A DNA stretch of 64,000 nucleotides from Coralliovum pocilloporae (lineage in GTDB: Bacteria > Pseudomonadota > Alphaproteobacteria > Rhizobiales > Cohaesibacteraceae), in the NCBI RefSeq assembly GCF_030845175.1, contig NZ_CP132542.1:2143501-2207500 (forward strand). Reading direction: 5' to 3'. A program made the translations under genes and the position numbers. Under the pieces are notes generated by a model. That model worked only from the letters and a program-made list of their open reading frames with translations. It had not been told where the DNA came from and searched no databases. This document shows, piece by piece, positions 44,099-53,142 of this stretch (within the stretch, counting starts at the first letter, position 1; the number at the start of each line of letters is the position of its first letter).

Positions 44099-46072
44099 CT
44101 AGGTGGTGCCGGGGAGGTTGCCAGTGTTTTCTGGCATTGTAATGGTGAAACAGGAGCCTTCACCAGGTTTGCTGCTTGCCTCAATAACCCAGCCGTGCCG
44201 ATAGGCAATCTTGCTCACGATCGCCAGGCCTATGCCGGTGCCGGCTCTGTCAGATGCCGTTGTCAGGCGTTTGAACGGCTCAAAGATCTGCGCCGCATGT
44301 TTGGGGTCAAAGCCTTCACCATTGTCGCGGATCGTAATTCTCAGACCGGCTGGCGATGGTTCTGCGCTGATTGAAATCTCGACGGGTCGGTCATGGGAGC
44401 GATACTTGATGGCATTCGACAGGAGGTTCTGAAAGATCTGCGGTGCCAGTGATCCATCAGCTGAAACCTCAAGGCCCGCAATATCCAGTGTGATCTGTGC
44501 ACTTGCCTCTTCAATCTGCATTGAAAGATTGTCCAGCGCAGTCTGGATGATCTGATGCAAGGGTTGAAAGGTAATGTTCAGGTCTCGATGAGAAACCCGG
44601 GAGAAGGCCAGAAGGTCGGTCACAAGCTGGCTGGCGCGTTCCGCCGAGGAGCTCATGACATTCAGTGCATAGTGAATTTCGTCCTCGTTCTGATCGGATA
44701 CGGCATCTGACAGAACTTCGGCAAAGCTGCGGATCTTGCGCAGGGGTTCCTGAATGTCATGGGAGGCGATGGAGCTGAACTGCTTCAGGTCCTCATTGGC
44801 ATCTTCCAATGCCCGGATAGCTGCATTGCGCTCTGTTACATCGACCAGCACGGCGAGCGAACGTGATTCTTCATCATCAAACTGGCGGTCGGCAACGGCG
44901 GAGAGCTCGATTTCCACCACATCACCCCAGGATGTCTGGAACTGATACTGGATGTCGTTCGAGTATCCGCGCTTCCAGAAGCCAGGCAGTGATATCGTCT
45001 TTGCATATTGGCGCGACGCAGGTGTCATGAAGTCAAGAACGCTGCGTCCGACCACATCTTCCCGTTTATATCCAAGCTTGCTCAGCCAGTGCTCACTGAC
45101 ATCTAGAACCTTGCCTTTGGAGTTTATGGAATGCAGCATGGCCGGGGTGCGGTGATAAAGGTCAGTTATGGCTCGTTTCTGCCGCGTGAGGACCTCGTTC
45201 AACGTCCTCAGCTCTTCTTCGCGGCGAATCTGCTCGCTGATATCTACGGCAACCAGCATCATTCGTGGATCACGGCTGACCGGATCGAAATAGGGCAATC
45301 GGCTGCCGTGCAGGCAGATCATGTTTCCTTCAGCGGTCACAAGCTCCATCGTTTCCCCCTGAATGGAATGGCCGGTCTGCCACATCCAGTCGTCGCTGGC
45401 TGACAGAACGTCGACTGAAGAGGCCGGAAGAACATCCGGGAGAAACTGTCCGACAAGGGTGTCGGCTGGTTTTGCGCAAATGCTGGCGAATGAAGGGTTC
45501 ACCTGCAGGATGCGGTTGTCATGATCCTTGTGCATCACGTAAATCGGCGACGCAGACAAAATGGCATCCAGATCTTCATGCATGCGATCGCACTTGATTT
45601 GCTCGCCGATCCAGTCAGCCAGCATGGTCACCAGATCGGCGTCGCGCGGGTCGAACTGCTCGGTCTTTGGCTCCAGACCCTCAAAGCATATGGTGCCGAC
45701 CAGTTGCTGGTCAGCATAGATTGGCGCACCGATATAGGACTCAAACTCAAACGGTGAGGGGGTCAGAGTAGGGCCGACCTGGCTTTCTGACAGATGAGTG
45801 AAAGCCTCGACTGAGCCGCTCTGGAGGACAAACTGGCAGACTGTGTCTCGCGTTGGCAGCTCATCAAGATTCTGAGCTGCCGGGTCAGACGACGAGACAT
45901 ATCTGACAAAATATCTCTCCTGCCTGATCCGGCTGACAATTGCATATTCTACATTGAAATAAGATCGACCGAGTTCCAGCAGGTGCCGGATTCTGCCTTC
46001 GGTGTTGAGAGAGCCATCGCTAAACGCTCTGAGGAGAGCAAGAACAAGGTCTTCACGGCTCAAAGGGGTCAT
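44099..46072 (-). CDS. GAF-PAS-PAS sensor histidine kinase
   Basis: Cytosolic kinase of about 657 residues. Domain order: GAF (about 20-165), PAS 1 (about 175-295), PAS 2 (about 305-425), dimerisation/phosphoacceptor domain with ASHDIQEPLRKIRSF, and a HATPase domain with NAIKYRS, IRDNGEGFDP, FEPFKRL and GTGIGLAIV. The HDxQEPLR form is that of the phytochrome-like kinases. No transmembrane segment. Starts at 46072 or 46096 (both ATG) are possible, neither with a strong ribosome site. No response regulator is adjacent, so it is an orphan kinase here. Confidence 0.88.
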   Translation of the reverse strand: MTPLSREDLVLALLRAFSDGSLNTEGRIRHLLELGRSYFNVEYAIVSRIRQERYFVRYVSSSDPAAQNLDELPTRDTVCQFVLQSGSVEAFTHLSESQVGPTLTPSPFEFESYIGAPIYADQQLVGTICFEGLEPKTEQFDPRDADLVTMLADWIGEQIKCDRMHEDLDAILSASPIYVMHKDHDNRILQVNPSFASICAKPADTLVGQFLPDVLPASSVDVLSASDDWMWQTGHSIQGETMELVTAEGNMICLHGSRLPYFDPVSRDPRMMLVAVDISEQIRREEELRTLNEVLTRQKRAITDLYHRTPAMLHSINSKGKVLDVSEHWLSKLGYKREDVVGRSVLDFMTPASRQYAKTISLPGFWKRGYSNDIQYQFQTSWGDVVEIELSAVADRQFDDEESRSLAVLVDVTERNAAIRALEDANEDLKQFSSIASHDIQEPLRKIRSFAEVLSDAVSDQNEDEIHYALNVMSSSAERASQLVTDLLAFSRVSHRDLNITFQPLHQIIQTALDNLSMQIEEASAQITLDIAGLEVSADGSLAPQIFQNLLSNAIKYRSHDRPVEISISAEPSPAGLRITIRDNGEGFDPKHAAQIFEPFKRLTTASDRAGTGIGLAIVSKIAYRHGWVIEASSKPGEGSCFTITMPENTGNLPGTT

Positions 46073-46562
46073 TCTATCTATGCCTGTCCGATACATCTGA
46101 ACATCTGTCGGCAAATACGCGTCAGATGATACCGCTGCTGAGTCTCTCGGAGATTAACATAAACCGTAATTTGGTTATAGGCAGTTTCATCAATGTCGGA
46201 AGGCTTATCTTCGGGCCCAATGGAGAGCCAAAGCTATGGGAGGTGAAAAAAACTCATGCCGCAGAGCGGGATGATTCAATTTGGTATGCACATATAATTC
46301 GTTTTCTTGTCCCTAACGCAAAGATTCTGCAGCTATGGAATGTCGGTATCGTCTCTTTTCGACGCGTCTTGCCAATAGGCGACATTGATGAATGTCAGGC
46401 TCTGAAAGAGAAGAGCCGAGTCTCAAATCGCATCCGGAAAATAGTCGCCTGAAACGATCTCTTCGACCTTATGCCTAATGAAAATTAACTTTTTAAATGG
46501 TTCAATCCAGTTATTGTTTCACTAACTAAGTTTTTTAGATGTCAGTGACTTGGAGTAAGATC
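46073..46562. other. Intergenic region without a supported gene
   Basis: About 490 AT-rich bases. An open frame at 46126-46452 (+) has no ribosome site, no family resemblance and unusual composition, so it is not called. The part from 46453 to 46562 probably carries the promoter for the small gene at 46563; the left part must contain the kinase promoter. Confidence 0.5.
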
Positions 46563-46691
46563 ATGGCAGACACGGCAAAAAAGAGCTCAACGCTGAACCA
46601 GAGTGCGTTGGATTCTCAGTATAAACAGATCGGTATTGCCGCTGTTGCTGCTGCCGCTGCGCAGTGCGGGAAAAAGTCTGCGGTGCGTTAA
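46563..46691 (+). CDS. Small Ala-rich protein (42 aa)
   Basis: Below usual length limits. ATG 46563 has GGAG seven bases upstream, an ideal site. The peptide starts MADTAKKSSTLNQSALDSQY, then has an Ala-rich helix (GIAAVAAAAAQCG) and a basic end KKSAVR. A single amphipathic or membrane-inserting helix is likely. No family recognised. It is isolated on the plus strand between the histidine kinase and a LysE-type exporter. Confidence 0.55.
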   Translation: MADTAKKSSTLNQSALDSQYKQIGIAAVAAAAAQCGKKSAVR

Positions 46692-46766
46692 GCATCAGAC
46701 GTTTTCCTGAAGTTGAATGGGGCAGGCATGTGAGTTCGCCTGTCACAGGGTGTTCTTTATATTGTT

Positions 46767-47423
46767 TTACGGCAAGGCAAACTCTGTGACGAGCTTTGCC
46801 GCAATGGCCCACATGACAAGGCCAATCAGGGTGTCGAGTACGCGCCAGGCGACGGGCTTGGCAAAAATTGGCGCAAGGAATCTGGCGCCGTACCCAAGCG
46901 CGAAAAACCACACGAATGATGCGATGACGGCACCAAGACCATAGGCAAACTGGCCTTGGTCCGAGTATCGTGCTGACAGGCCTCCAAGCAGAACGACCGT
47001 ATCCAGATAGACATGTGGATTGAGGAAGGTGAAAGCCAGTACGGTGGTCACCGCCTTGGTCAATGAGACATTTGCTTTGTCATCTGCTTTCAGGGCAGAG
47101 GGTTTTAGTGCCTGCCGGAATGCCATCAGCCCATAGACAAAAAGAAACAGGCTGCCGCCGATAGTGATGGCAGTGAGGAGGGACTGTGATCCCTTGATAA
47201 AGGTTCCGAAGCCAGCAACACCCAGTGTGATGAGCGCTGCATCAGATGTGGCGCAGATCAGGACAATGGGCAGAACATGAAGCCGCAAAATCCCGAGTTT
47301 CAACACATAGGCGTTCTGCGCGCCGATAGCGATGATCAGGCTGGCACCCAGGACAAAACCCGAGAAACCAGCGGTCAGGACGCCTGATGACAAGCCATCG
47401 GCAACAGTGAGAGTATCGGTCAT
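46767..47423 (-). CDS. LysE/ArgO-family amino acid exporter
   Basis: 218-residue inner-membrane exporter with six helices. Signature GFVLGASLIIAIGAQNAYVLKLG at the N-terminus (helix 1) and FLNPHVYLDTVVLLGG in the fourth segment match ArgO/LysE, which export arginine or lysine. No LysG/ArgP-type regulator is adjacent. It is 59 bases downstream of pdxH on the same strand. Confidence 0.92.
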   Translation of the reverse strand: MTDTLTVADGLSSGVLTAGFSGFVLGASLIIAIGAQNAYVLKLGILRLHVLPIVLICATSDAALITLGVAGFGTFIKGSQSLLTAITIGGSLFLFVYGLMAFRQALKPSALKADDKANVSLTKAVTTVLAFTFLNPHVYLDTVVLLGGLSARYSDQGQFAYGLGAVIASFVWFFALGYGARFLAPIFAKPVAWRVLDTLIGLVMWAIAAKLVTEFALP

Positions 47424-47482
47424 ATCAGCTTGCAGCCTTGAAATGCCTGGGAGTATGAGCGTCTGGGCAGGGTGATATGCGC

Positions 47483-48121
47483 TTAGGGATAGAGGCGCGT
47501 TTTGGACCAGCTCTCTGAAGCAGAGGCCCGTTTGAACATCACGCGGTCGTGCAGGCGGAATTTCCTGTCATGCCAGAATTCGATTTCGAGCGGGGTCAGG
47601 CGGAAGCCGGACCAGTGCTCGGGGCGGGGAATCGATCCCACCGCATAGCGCGCGGTATATTCTGCCACTGCTTTCTCAAGGGCAAAGCGGGATTCAAGCG
47701 GGCGGGATTGTTTGGAAGCCCAGGCGCCGATACGGCTGCCGCGCGGACGGGTGTCGTAATACGTGTCCGCCTCTTCATTGGTGACAGAGCTGACGAGACC
47801 CCGCACCCGCACCTGTCTGCGCAGTGACTTCCAGTGAAAACACAGGGCAGCCTTGCCGCTCGATAGAAGTTCCTGCCCCTTCGCGCTTTCATAATTTGTG
47901 TAGAAGACGAAGCCGGTCTCATCTGCATCCTTCAAAAGCACCATGCGGATATTGGGCAAACCATCCTCGTCCACAGTGGCAAGCGCCATGGCTGTGGGGT
48001 CGTTCAGTTCAGCGTCAGAGGCGTCGCTGAGCCAGTCGGCAAACAGCCGGAAAGGTTCTGACGATTCTGTAAAGTCACCACTTGTTAAGGTTGCTGAGTC
48101 ATTCTGAATTTTATCGGACAT
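47483..48121 (-). CDS. pdxH: Pyridoxamine 5'-phosphate oxidase
   Basis: FMN enzyme that oxidises pyridoxine/pyridoxamine phosphate to pyridoxal phosphate. 212 residues. Typical: [50 protein letters not shown] and the C-terminal end HDRVMFKR...WSKTRLYP. Divergent from an RT0821-like lipoprotein with only 18 bases between start codons, a pairing conserved in many alphaproteobacteria. Confidence 0.96.
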   Translation of the reverse strand: MSDKIQNDSATLTSGDFTESSEPFRLFADWLSDASDAELNDPTAMALATVDEDGLPNIRMVLLKDADETGFVFYTNYESAKGQELLSSGKAALCFHWKSLRRQVRVRGLVSSVTNEEADTYYDTRPRGSRIGAWASKQSRPLESRFALEKAVAEYTARYAVGSIPRPEHWSGFRLTPLEIEFWHDRKFRLHDRVMFKRASASESWSKTRLYP

Positions 48122-48139
48122 GAAAAGCTCGGATTAACC

Positions 48140-48625
48140 ATGACAGGAACAGCTCAAGTTCATGCATACACTGTCTGTCATCGAGTGCGCCACCTCTTTG
48201 TTCTTGCTGTGGTCGCATGCGGGATGATGCTGTCCGGATGTTCTTTTTCCTCTTTGCCGAACAACACCTCCACCAGCCATTATGACGGTCCGCCGGTCCT
48301 CCCCACTTCGGGCCCGGATCTGGAGCGTCCGCTTGGAATCGAGAAGGCTGAATGGAGTGCTATCCGCACGGCCATGGGGAAGCATCTTCTGTCAGTTCAG
48401 CCTGGCGGTGCGTTTGAATTTTCCAGTGAAGAGGCTGCGATTTCCGGCGTGGTTCATGTCAACCAGGATCAGGCACCGGCAACCGGCACAGCCTGTCGCA
48501 GCTTTGACATGACGGTCGAGCGGATAAGCGGCATTGAGCGCTGGCTCGGAACCGGATGCCGGAATGCTGTCGGCCAGTGGGTATTCTCCAATGTGCAGCC
48601 TTTTGCTGTGGATGAAACCACCTGA
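48140..48625 (+). CDS. RT0821/Lpp0805-type surface lipoprotein
   Basis: 161 residues with a positively charged n-region, hydrophobic core and lipobox LSGC (lipidated Cys about 34), so an outer-membrane or inner-membrane lipoprotein. The C-terminal half has the family pattern TACRSFDMTVERISG and GTGCRNAVGQWVF, with two conserved Cys. Function unknown. Divergent from pdxH; convergent with the hypothetical gene at 48635, ten bases away. Confidence 0.82.
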   Translation: MTGTAQVHAYTVCHRVRHLFVLAVVACGMMLSGCSFSSLPNNTSTSHYDGPPVLPTSGPDLERPLGIEKAEWSAIRTAMGKHLLSVQPGGAFEFSSEEAAISGVVHVNQDQAPATGTACRSFDMTVERISGIERWLGTGCRNAVGQWVFSNVQPFAVDETT

Positions 48626-48634
48626 ATTTCTGAC

Positions 48635-49084
48635 CTACTGACTGGTGCTGTGCAGCGGCATGGTGAGCCGGTCATCCAACCCCAGTTGAACCATCATCTG
48701 AAGATGAGCCCGGGCAAAGGCCCGCCACGCATCCGGTGCATCCTCGTCTGACATCAGCTGTACATTGTCCGGTTGCCTGAAGTCCGCATAAAGCAGTTCC
48801 GGTTCCGGATCGCCCTCCATTAGAAAGACAGCAACGGACGGACCGCTTTCCTGTGGATGCGGCAGGGCGAACAGAAAGACCCCACCACATTCTCCGATGG
48901 CAGTCTTCAAGTGATGCTCGAACGGTTCATCCTGCTCTTCAGCAATCAGGATGGCCATATGTACATCGACGATCAGATCGCTCTGGTCTGCTGCAGGTGC
49001 CATTGTCAATCTCCATGTTTTGCCCATAGGAACAGCAAGACTCTGCAGCAGAGAATGGCTGTGCTGAGACCCGAACATGGTCAT
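48635..49084 (-). CDS. Hypothetical acidic protein
   Basis: About 149 residues from ATG 49084 (49078 also possible). Acidic, without membrane segments or a signal peptide: SDLIVDVHMAILIAEEQDEP, LKTAIGECGGVFLFALPHP and DAPDAWRAFARAHLQMM. No family recognised. It is convergent with the lipoprotein and divergent from the HAD genes. The frame keeps good codon structure to its end, which argues for coding. Confidence 0.55.
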   Translation of the reverse strand: MTMFGSQHSHSLLQSLAVPMGKTWRLTMAPAADQSDLIVDVHMAILIAEEQDEPFEHHLKTAIGECGGVFLFALPHPQESGPSVAVFLMEGDPEPELLYADFRQPDNVQLMSDEDAPDAWRAFARAHLQMMVQLGLDDRLTMPLHSTSQ

Positions 49085-49199
49085 TTCTTGGCATCTTGAC
49101 CGGGATAATGTGGCGGTCATGCCCGTGTGTTTGAATTTGTCGTCGCACTTTCAGAATGTGCGTGGTATCGACAGACGGAGGCGTGCAGGAGGAACAGGC

Positions 49200-49931
49200 G
49201 TGTCAATCAAGGCTATCGTTTTTGACAGGGACGGCACGCTTCTGGACCTCCAGGCCACATGGGGGGCGGTGTGTTTCAAGGCGATTGAACACATGTCAGA
49301 CGGCAATCCTGATCACATGGCTGCCATTGCCGAATTGTCCCTGTTTGATCTGAACGCCAAGCGGTTTCTTGAGCGTTCACCCATTCTGTTTCAGTCACCA
49401 AAGGACTATTGCCCCGATTGGGCGCGGGTGACAGGCCGGGTTTATAATCAGAAGTATCTGGCAGCCTTTGAAGCCTGCATCTCCCGTTATGCGACGGAGA
49501 ACGTCACGCCCTTTGCTGACACACTCTCAACCGTCGAACAACTGGCACGGCTTGAACTGACTCTGGGCATTGCTACAAACGGCACCGAGCAGAGTGCACG
49601 GGACCAGATGAGCAGTCTTGGCCTCGACAGGCATTTCAGCTTTATAGCCGGTTATGATTCAGGCTTTGGAGCCAAGCCGGACCCCGGGCAGATCCTGGCC
49701 TTTGCGGAGCATGCGCAACTGACCTGTGATGATATTGCTGTTGTCGGTGACAGCCTCCACGATATGGAAGCAGCGCGCGCAGCGGGTGCCGTCGCCATTG
49801 CTGTGACCACCGGCGCTCACGGATTTGAGGACTTGCAAAGGCATGCTGATCAGGTGCTGAACAGCCTGTCCGATCTGCTGGCCCTGTTCCAACCTGATAC
49901 TCTTTCGCTCTCCGCACATGGACAATCATAA
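49200..49931 (+). CDS. HAD-family hydrolase 1 (phosphoglycolate-phosphatase-like)
   Basis: 243-residue HAD phosphatase with motif 1 VFDRDGTLLD, an alpha-helical cap, motif 2 GIATNG, motif 3 Lys in GAKPDPGQI, and motif 4 VGDSLHDMEAA. GTG at 49200 follows AGGAGG by seven bases; a longer in-frame reading is rejected. Its stop overlaps the start of the next HAD gene by one base (TAATG). Substrate unknown, likely a small phosphoester. Confidence 0.9.
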   Translation: MSIKAIVFDRDGTLLDLQATWGAVCFKAIEHMSDGNPDHMAAIAELSLFDLNAKRFLERSPILFQSPKDYCPDWARVTGRVYNQKYLAAFEACISRYATENVTPFADTLSTVEQLARLELTLGIATNGTEQSARDQMSSLGLDRHFSFIAGYDSGFGAKPDPGQILAFAEHAQLTCDDIAVVGDSLHDMEAARAAGAVAIAVTTGAHGFEDLQRHADQVLNSLSDLLALFQPDTLSLSAHGQS

Positions 49932-50635
49932 TGGACATTTCGCATATCAAGGCTGTTCTGTTTGACAAGGATGGCACCCTGCTGGATTTCGACCAGACGT
50001 GGGGCCCGGCTACGGCAGCTGTCATCATGCATCTGACCGAGGGAAATGCCGAACTGGCTGGGGCATTGGCTGAGGCTGTCGGGTTCGTTCTGGACGGAGG
50101 CTCCTTTCTGTCTGACTCCATTCTGCTGGGTGGCTATACGGAAGACTACGCCGGAGACTGGGCTGGGATCCTGGATGTTAAGGCCGATGCGGCGTTCGTC
50201 AGCATGGTCGATGGTCTTTACGGCCGGTTTTCAGTGGATCACGCCCAGGCTCTACCCGGTGTTGTAGAGGGGCTTGATCAGTTGCGGTCTGCCGGGTTGC
50301 CGCTCGGTATTGCCACCAATGACAGTGAGGCCAACGCAAAAGCTCATGCGGATGCGATGAACATAGCCGATCGGATGACGCTGATTATGGGATATGATTC
50401 CGGCCATGGTGGTAAGCCTCAGCCTGGTATGGTTCTGGCCTTTGCAGCGCATCTGGGACTGAAACCTGAAGAGATCGCCATGGTCGGTGATACCATGCAC
50501 GATATCCATGCCGCCAGGAATGCGGGTGCCCTGGCCGTGGGTATCGGGACAGGGACATTCGGTTCCGCGCCTCTTGAGGCGGACGCAAACCTGATTGTCC
50601 AGTCACTGCCGGAGCTGTCAGCAATGTTCGGGTAA
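49931..50635 (+). CDS. HAD-family hydrolase 2 (paralogue)
   Basis: 234 residues, clearly related to the upstream gene: LFDKDGTLLDFDQTWGP, GIATNDSEANAK, GHGGKPQPGM and MVGDTMHDIHAARNAG contain the four HAD motifs. The tandem arrangement with a one-base overlap points to duplication and coupled translation. The caps differ, so the substrates probably differ. Confidence 0.9.
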   Translation: MDISHIKAVLFDKDGTLLDFDQTWGPATAAVIMHLTEGNAELAGALAEAVGFVLDGGSFLSDSILLGGYTEDYAGDWAGILDVKADAAFVSMVDGLYGRFSVDHAQALPGVVEGLDQLRSAGLPLGIATNDSEANAKAHADAMNIADRMTLIMGYDSGHGGKPQPGMVLAFAAHLGLKPEEIAMVGDTMHDIHAARNAGALAVGIGTGTFGSAPLEADANLIVQSLPELSAMFG

Positions 50636-50755
50636 GGGGAAACGAGGAAAAGCCTCTAACTGATACCCGAATACGGGGAGATCTGAAACTTCGTCTTGTT
50701 CACGCAATGGCATTCCGTTACACCCGTTTGGATTTCAACTTTGGGGTGCGGTAAC

Positions 50756-51994
50756 GTGGAAAATGAAGCAACAGCTGATGCGGAACAGGTGAGTGAAGCG
50801 CGTGATTCACGCGTGTTTTTCTGGGATGAACATAACCGTCTGTCATCATTGGCGCTCAAGGGTAGTGCTTTGCTTGTGCTGACGCTTGGGATTTACCGGT
50901 TCTGGTATACCACACATCTCCGGCAATTCTTCTGGGGGTCGACCAAGATTGATGGAGCGCCTCTGGAATATACGGGGCGAGCCGTAGAACTTCTGATCGG
51001 TTTCCTGATTGCCTTGGCTATTCTAGTGCCGGTCTATGTGCTGTTCTTCATCGGGGCCACCTTTACAGATGATATTGCGCTCGCACTTGGTGCCAACGGG
51101 CTGGCTTATGTCCTGCTGTTTCTGTTTGCGCATTACGCCATCTACAGAGCCCGCCGTTATCGTCTCAACCGGACAATCTGGAAGGGTCTCCGGTTCCGGC
51201 AGGAAGGCAGCGCCTGGACCTTCACCGGCAAGGCTATCTTCTGGTGGTTCCTGGTGCTTGTAACCCTCGGTTTGGCCTATCCCTGGAAGGATGCGGCGCT
51301 GGAGCGCTACAAGGTCGACAACAGCTATTACGGTAATCTGAGGCTGTCATCTTCAATCAATGGGCGGGTTCTGCTGAAACCCTTTGCCATCGCCTGGGTC
51401 GGTATCCTGCTGGCCATTGTCTGTGCCGGTTTGCTCATTCCTGAGGCGCTGAAAGCTACCGAGACTGGAAGCATCTCTGAGGATGTAAATACCCGTCTGG
51501 CCTGGCTCCCTATTCTGGCACTGATTGCCTATGGCATCATAATTGTTGGTATCCTCATCTATATTCCGCGCCGGATTCGGGCTTTCATTAATGCCACCAA
51601 CGCCGGTGGTGTCAGCTTTGAGAGTACACTCAAGGCAAGATCGTTCTTCTGGGCCTATTTTCTGTTCTTTCTGATCGCTATTGGAGTGAGTGTGGTTGGT
51701 GGCTTTGCCATAGCACTCCTCGGAGCGGGTGGATTACAGTTCATCGCCGGGCAGGGCGGTTCTCTGCTAGCTCTGATTCCCATGATCCTCGGCTATGTGG
51801 GGCTGTTTGCGATCCTCAACTATCTGGGAACTATTATTCTGCAGAAGAAAATCTGGGAGGCGATCGCCAACACGATGACGGTCCGCAATGTGCATTGTCT
51901 TGATGAGGTTCAGGCCGCAGCCCGTCAGGACCCGTCTCTGCTCAATCAGGGACTGGCCGATGCACTGGATACTGACTTGGGCGTCGGCTTCTGA
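50756..51994 (+). CDS. DUF898 (YjgN-like) membrane protein
   Basis: 412-residue integral membrane protein with about eight helices. Diagnostic DUF898 blocks: LTLGIYRFWYTTHLRQFFW, then a repeat of the same design at LVTLGLAYPWKDAALERY and the segments RVFFWDEHNRL and SVNGRVLL-like SSINGRVLL. Function unknown. GTG 50756 is preferred, with GGGG-rich sequence upstream, over an ATG 60 bases earlier. It is followed after 44 bases by an M48 protease gene, a common pairing. Confidence 0.85.
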   Translation: MENEATADAEQVSEARDSRVFFWDEHNRLSSLALKGSALLVLTLGIYRFWYTTHLRQFFWGSTKIDGAPLEYTGRAVELLIGFLIALAILVPVYVLFFIGATFTDDIALALGANGLAYVLLFLFAHYAIYRARRYRLNRTIWKGLRFRQEGSAWTFTGKAIFWWFLVLVTLGLAYPWKDAALERYKVDNSYYGNLRLSSSINGRVLLKPFAIAWVGILLAIVCAGLLIPEALKATETGSISEDVNTRLAWLPILALIAYGIIIVGILIYIPRRIRAFINATNAGGVSFESTLKARSFFWAYFLFFLIAIGVSVVGGFAIALLGAGGLQFIAGQGGSLLALIPMILGYVGLFAILNYLGTIILQKKIWEAIANTMTVRNVHCLDEVQAAARQDPSLLNQGLADALDTDLGVGF

Positions 51995-52038
51995 TACATC
52001 CGACTGACGATTTGTCACTCTGATCATCGAGGCTGTTC

Positions 52039-53142
52039 ATGCTCGAAACCAATGCTGTTTTTCATGACGGCAAAAGCCCGCGCAGCCGGTCTGTGCGGGC
52101 TGACTTTGATAATGGCCTTGTGATCCTTGCTGAAGACGGCGCACTGATTGAGCGCTGGCCTCTCGAAACCCTGGAGGTGATCGAGCGGCAGGGCCATACT
52201 GTTACCCTGACCCAGACCGGTCGGGAGGATGACGCCCGTCTGCGGGTGATCGGCCATCGCTTCTCGACGCTGCTGCTGTCCAAGGCGTCTCATCTGGGGC
52301 AGCGCCGGAAAAGCGAGCAGCGAACGGCTCGTCTCATCGCCTTCTGGTCTGTGGCTGCAGCCCTGTCTCTGGTGCTGCTCACCATATTGGGTATCCCCTA
52401 TCTGGCTGATCGTCTGGCACCTCTGGTGCCGCCCTCTGTCGAGGCACGCCTTGGCCAGAGTGTAAAACCTCAGATCTATTCATTGTTTTCCATTGACGAG
52501 ACCAAGGTCTGTCGGGAGGAGAAGGGGCAGCGTTTGCTGGACGATCTGGTCCGGCGACTGTCGATTAAGGCGGATATCCCGTTTGATATTTCTATCGAGA
52601 TGGTCCAGCACTCACAGACCAATGCCTTTGCATTGCCAGGCGGGCAGATTGTGGTGCTGAACAAGCTTCTCGACAGAATGCCGGACGGGGAGGCCTTTGC
52701 AGCGGTCATTGCACATGAGATCGGGCATGTGGCCAACAGGGATGTGATGCGCCGTCTGATTGAAGCGGGCGGTCGGTCGTTTATATTGTCCTCGGTTCTG
52801 GGAGATTTCACCGGAGGCACGGTTTTGCTGACGGCAGCGGAAGTGCTGTCCAATGCGGCCTATTCGAGAGAGCGGGAAAGCGCTGCTGATGCATTCGCGG
52901 TCACACAGTTGGCAGCCGCAGGTGCAGACCCCGGATCAGCCTACAAGGCTCTGGAAGCTCTTGTGGGCAAGGAAAAAGCATCCGATATTGGTCGCCTGCT
53001 GGCATCCCATCCCGTGGGTGACGACAGGCTGGCGGCATTGCGGGAATTCGAGAAACAGGTCAATGTGGATGAGACAACAGCCCTCTTGACGGAAAGTGAC
53101 TGGCAGGTGATCAAGTCCATGTGTGCGGAGACTGCGGAATGA
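52039..53142 (+). CDS. M48-family metalloprotease, membrane-anchored
   Basis: 367 residues. The N-terminal 85 residues form a small cytosolic beta domain found in DUF898-linked proteases, one helix spans about 100-122, and the protease domain has the zinc motif HEIGH (226-230) and the third ligand Glu near 280 in RERESAAD. Proteolysis is probably periplasmic, like Oma1/BepA-type quality control. GAGG six bases before the ATG. The stop overlaps the next start (ATGA). Confidence 0.92.
   Translation: MLETNAVFHDGKSPRSRSVRADFDNGLVILAEDGALIERWPLETLEVIERQGHTVTLTQTGREDDARLRVIGHRFSTLLLSKASHLGQRRKSEQRTARLIAFWSVAAALSLVLLTILGIPYLADRLAPLVPPSVEARLGQSVKPQIYSLFSIDETKVCREEKGQRLLDDLVRRLSIKADIPFDISIEMVQHSQTNAFALPGGQIVVLNKLLDRMPDGEAFAAVIAHEIGHVANRDVMRRLIEAGGRSFILSSVLGDFTGGTVLLTAAEVLSNAAYSRERESAADAFAVTQLAAAGADPGSAYKALEALVGKEKASDIGRLLASHPVGDDRLAALREFEKQVNVDETTALLTESDWQVIKSMCAETAE

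Noticed and set aside
46126-46452. 108-codon open frame on the plus strand
   Set aside because: No ribosome site, no family resemblance, AT-rich mixed composition, and it fills a region that should hold the kinase promoter.
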